Positions 61,533-64,000 of a stretch of DNA of 64,000 bases are shown in pieces; position 1 is the stretch's first letter, and each line of letters starts with the position of its first letter. Origin of the DNA: Pelobium manganitolerans (lineage in GTDB: Bacteria > Bacteroidota > Bacteroidia > Sphingobacteriales > Sphingobacteriaceae). Under the pieces are notes generated by a model that saw only the letters and a list, made by a program, of their open reading frames with translations, made no database searches and was not told the origin of the DNA. Made by a program: the position numbers and the translations under genes. The stretch lies in contig NZ_MBTA01000012.1 in assembly GCF_003609575.1 (NCBI RefSeq), forward strand, positions 248,001-312,000. Direction: 5' to 3'.

Positions 61533-62495
61533 ATGAATTACAACTCGGACGCAGAAGCGATAGACGCCTTTAGCAAGGTTTACGAAGACGTAAGGAAAGA
61601 GATTTCTACCGTTATCGTTGGGCAAAATGAGGTGGTTAAGTCTGTGCTGATTTCTATTTTCAGCAACGGACATTGTTTGTTGGTGGGCGTTCCGGGTTTG
61701 GCAAAAACCTTATTAGTGCAAACCGTGGCAAGTGTGTTGGATTTGTCTTTTAACCGCATACAGTTTACGCCAGATTTGATGCCTTCGGATATTGTGGGTT
61801 CGGAGATTTTAGGAGAAGACCGCAACTTTAAATTTATAAAAGGGCCAATTTTCTCCAATATTATTTTAGCGGATGAAATTAACCGGACACCGCCCAAAAC
61901 GCAGGCAGCGCTTTTAGAAGCTATGCAAGAAAAATCTGTAACGGCTGCCGGTATTACGCACACCTTGTCCAAACCGTTTTTTGTGCTGGCAACCCAAAAC
62001 CCTATAGAGCAAGAAGGAACCTATCCTTTACCAGAGGCGCAGTTGGACCGTTTTATGTTTCATGTTGATTTGGGCTATCCTACTTTTGAAGAGGAGCTGA
62101 ACATCGTTAAAAACACCACCGGAAACGTAAAGCATCAAACAAAGCATATTTTAAACGGTGAGCAAATTAGCTTTTTTCAAGATTTAGTGAAAAAAATTCC
62201 CGTACCCAACCAGGTGTTAGAATATGCCGTAAAATTGGTTGCTAAAACGCGACCACAAACGGATTATGCGCCAGAATTAATTAACAAATATTTATCTTGG
62301 GGCGCTGGGCCACGGGCATCGCAATATTTAGTAATTGGTGCTAAATGCCATGCGGCCATTAACGGGAAATATTCGCCAGATGTGGAAGATGTGCAAGCCG
62401 TGGCAAGCTCTATTCTAAAACATCGTATCGTAAGAAATTACAAAGCCGAAGCGGATGGCTTAAGCGCGGAAAGCATCATCCAAAATCTTTTTTAA
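61533..62495 (+). CDS. MoxR-family AAA+ ATPase
   Basis: A 320-residue AAA+ ATPase with Walker A GVPGLAKTLL near 52, Walker B IILADEINRTPPKTQAALLE near 110, sensor FFVLATQNPIEQEGTYPLPE near 150 and a lid domain. MoxR proteins remodel or mature partner proteins, usually with DUF58/VWA partners, but none follows here before the convergent gene. It directly abuts surA. Role in envelope maturation is inference. Confidence 0.93.
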   Translation: MNYNSDAEAIDAFSKVYEDVRKEISTVIVGQNEVVKSVLISIFSNGHCLLVGVPGLAKTLLVQTVASVLDLSFNRIQFTPDLMPSDIVGSEILGEDRNFKFIKGPIFSNIILADEINRTPPKTQAALLEAMQEKSVTAAGITHTLSKPFFVLATQNPIEQEGTYPLPEAQLDRFMFHVDLGYPTFEEELNIVKNTTGNVKHQTKHILNGEQISFFQDLVKKIPVPNQVLEYAVKLVAKTRPQTDYAPELINKYLSWGAGPRASQYLVIGAKCHAAINGKYSPDVEDVQAVASSILKHRIVRNYKAEADGLSAESIIQNLF

Positions 62496-62846
62496 CTAAA
62501 ATCCTACGCGGTTGTCTTTTGGATCCATGTTATGCTCTACAATTTCCACGTCGCTCATAAATTTTGTTTTTTCCGCATCGGCATACATCCCGTAAGCATC
62601 AATAACCAAACCTTTAGAACCGTCGTTAGCCTCAACAGCATACAAAACAGAGCTGTCTTCCGGGTCGGTAATGCCTTCAAAACGGTGTATTTCTACAATT
62701 TTTAGTTCGTTGGCGCCGTATTCGCGTTTTTCCGATGCGCAACATAAATGCTGATCTTTAAAGTCAAATTCGTAGTTAAAACCTCTTTCTTTCAATTTTG
62801 TCATCGCTTCAACAAGCGTGTCGTAAGTTCCGTGTGGTAATTTCAT
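62496..62846 (-). CDS. Conserved Bacteroidetes protein, sometimes named PRPP synthetase
   Basis: A 116-residue protein from ATG 62846 (MKLPHGTYDTLVEAMTKLKE). The signature EIHRFEGITDPEDSSVLYAV and GLVIDAYGMYAD belongs to a small Bacteroidetes family often labelled phosphoribosylpyrophosphate synthetase; I see no PRPP-binding loop, so that name is almost surely wrong. The frame from 62879 is longer but starts at a non-ATG codon. The stop codon abuts the MoxR stop (convergent, zero gap). Confidence 0.75.
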   Translation of the reverse strand: MKLPHGTYDTLVEAMTKLKERGFNYEFDFKDQHLCCASEKREYGANELKIVEIHRFEGITDPEDSSVLYAVEANDGSKGLVIDAYGMYADAEKTKFMSDVEIVEHNMDPKDNRVGF

Positions 62847-63033
62847 AGCGGTAATTTTTTGTTTGGATAGGTAAAACAAAAGTCATACCTCAATCCAAGC
62901 TCTTTAAGCAATTCCACACGAGTTTGTAATATATCGTTTAAGCAATCGGCACAAGAGCCCAAGTTTTTTAGAAAATCCAAACAAATGATTTTCGTCACAT
63001 CTAATCCCATCTGTATTACTTACCTTCGCTACT

Positions 63034-63041
63034 TATCTTTA
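63034..63041 (+). promoter_or_regulatory. -7 box for the desaturase gene
   Basis: TATCTTTA at 63034-63041 is one base off TAnnTTTG and lies 10 nt before the ATG, giving a very short leader. Confidence 0.4.
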
Positions 63042-63051
63042 AAGGCAACGC

Positions 63052-63780
63052 ATGTACATCATCCTGTTTTTTATTGCGCATTGGTTTGTTTCATTATTTG
63101 TGCAAACGTTTTTTTTGCATCGTTATGCATCGCATAAAATGTTTCACCTCAACAATTTTTGGTACCGGTTTTTTTACATATTAACTTATGTAGGGCAGGG
63201 CGCATCGTACCTAAAGCCTAAGGCATACGCCATTATGCACCGTATGCACCATGCGTTTAGCGATACAGAAAAAGATCCACACTCGCCGCATTTTTTTGAA
63301 GATGTTTTTCAAATGATGTGGAATACGCGAGGGCAATATGTAATTTACGAGAAGGACCTAGAACAGCCCGAACCGCAGTTTAGGGGCGATTATGCCGAGT
63401 GGAAGTTTATTGATAAAATTGGTACGTCGATGACCTCCCGAGTGTTGTTTTCTTTAGGATACGTGGCGTTTTATGTTGTTTTTGCCACCCAATGGTGGAT
63501 GTGGCTTTTTTTGCCTTTCCATTTTATTATGGGACCTTTGCACGGGGCAATTGTAAATTGGTGCGGACATAAATATGGCTATGCGAATTTTGATAACAAA
63601 GACAAATCAAAAAACACCACACCCTTTGATTTTTTGATGCTGGGAGAACTTTTTCAAAACAATCACCACAAATTTCCTAACAGTGCGAATTTTGCCAAAC
63701 GCTGGTTCGAGTTTGACCCGGTTTACCCAATGTTGAAAGTAATGCATTGGTGTCGTATTATCAGGTTAAGAAGCGCTTAG
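63052..63780 (+). CDS. Fatty acid desaturase, membrane di-iron type
   Basis: Introduces a double bond in acyl chains, probably of acyl-CoA or lipid, in the membrane. The 242-residue protein has four membrane helices and the histidine boxes HRYASH near 25, HRMHHAFSD near 63 and NNHHKFPNS near 204, plus NWCGHKYG near 170 typical of stearoyl-CoA desaturase relatives. All iron-binding His are present. Single gene, possibly cold-responsive. Confidence 0.92.
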   Translation: MYIILFFIAHWFVSLFVQTFFLHRYASHKMFHLNNFWYRFFYILTYVGQGASYLKPKAYAIMHRMHHAFSDTEKDPHSPHFFEDVFQMMWNTRGQYVIYEKDLEQPEPQFRGDYAEWKFIDKIGTSMTSRVLFSLGYVAFYVVFATQWWMWLFLPFHFIMGPLHGAIVNWCGHKYGYANFDNKDKSKNTTPFDFLMLGELFQNNHHKFPNSANFAKRWFEFDPVYPMLKVMHWCRIIRLRSA

Positions 63781-63796
63781 GACGCTTTTTTTTTGT
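63770..63796 (+). terminator. Terminator of the desaturase gene
   Basis: A short stem aagcg (63771-63775) / cgctt (63783-63787) overlaps the stop codon and is followed by a run of nine T. Confidence 0.5.
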
Positions 63797-63958
63797 TTAA
63801 AAGCAACGCGTTATCGGTTTAAAAACTTTATATAATTTCTTTGGCTTTATTTCTGCACTGTAAAATTGAAGGGTAATTGCGTAAATTGTTGTAATTAAAA
63901 AAAATTATACGCTCTTTTGCGTTGCAAAACAGGCTTAGGGTCTGTGCTTTAAAAAAAG

Positions 63959-64000
63959 ATGAAACAAAATAATTTACATACAAAATTGGTTGATGCAGCA
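63959..64000 (+). CDS. Start of a gene cut by the window end
   Basis: ATG at 63959 opens MKQNNLHTKLVDAA and runs off the edge. It follows an AT-rich 160-nt gap and an A-rich tract, as in other starts here. Too short to identify. Confidence 0.35.
   Translation, partial: MKQNNLHTKLVDAA

Overview
The window looks like chromosome of a Bacteroidetes bacterium of the Sphingobacteriaceae (Pedobacter or Mucilaginibacter type). The signs are type IX secretion C-terminal sorting domains, pectinolytic enzymes of PL1 and CE8 type, promoters with a TAnnTTTG -7 box, almost no Shine-Dalgarno sites, the long Bacteroidetes form of IspG, the L28-L33-DUF4295-FtsY gene order, and BshC for bacillithiol. The genus is inference. 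No rRNA, tRNA, CRISPR array, prophage or intact insertion sequence was seen.

Region 1 (1-10.4 kb) is the end of a pectin-degradation locus: a truncated DUF4957/DUF5123-type surface protein, a lipoprotein pectate lyase with a short pectinesterase, then a second lyase/esterase pair made as large multidomain proteins with T9SS sorting domains. Pectinesterase removes methyl esters so that pectate lyase can cut the chain. One pair appears anchored or periplasmic and the other exported. Just downstream is a hairpin-bearing leader ORF that resembles the start of a SusC-type gene with no body behind it.

Region 2 (10.5-25.2 kb) is mostly housekeeping: CsbD, acetyl-CoA synthetase, ribosomal L28/L33/DUF4295, FtsY, RimO, BshC, Apt with a helix-hairpin-helix protein, RNase E/G, a 29-residue basic ribosomal-type protein, a TPR protein, HU, MutY and SSB. 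Embedded are a decayed ParE-type toxin-antitoxin pair (12.9-13.4 kb) and a frameshifted GxxExxY gene flanked by inverted arrays of a 12-bp repeat.

Region 3 (25.4-42.3 kb) holds a tautomerase, an AraC/Ogt fusion, Pgi, a CLC transporter, SurE, LpxB, a small MscS-type protein, a TMEM175-type channel, IspG, Lnt, RsmI, SerS, a class III cyclase-like DUF2652 protein, and a convergent HD-PycTM protein. The last two overlap at their 3' ends and could be a degenerate Pycsar-like signalling pair.

Region 4 (42.4-64 kb) holds a SdiA-regulated-type lipoprotein, a 1249-residue phosphoesterase fused to an outer-membrane barrel, EgtD, MsrA, YbeY, an RsbW-like ATPase, a DUF4175 coiled-coil protein, an OmpA lipoprotein, catalase, a second decayed ParE toxin, EgtB, RdgB, a SurA-like chaperone pair with MoxR, and a fatty acid desaturase. 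BshC, EgtB/EgtD, MsrA and catalase together suggest strong redox defence with two low-molecular-weight thiols. Two palindromic elements with GGCGTTCCC...TAACGC ends (31.5 and 57.4 kb) look like members of one dispersed repeat family.
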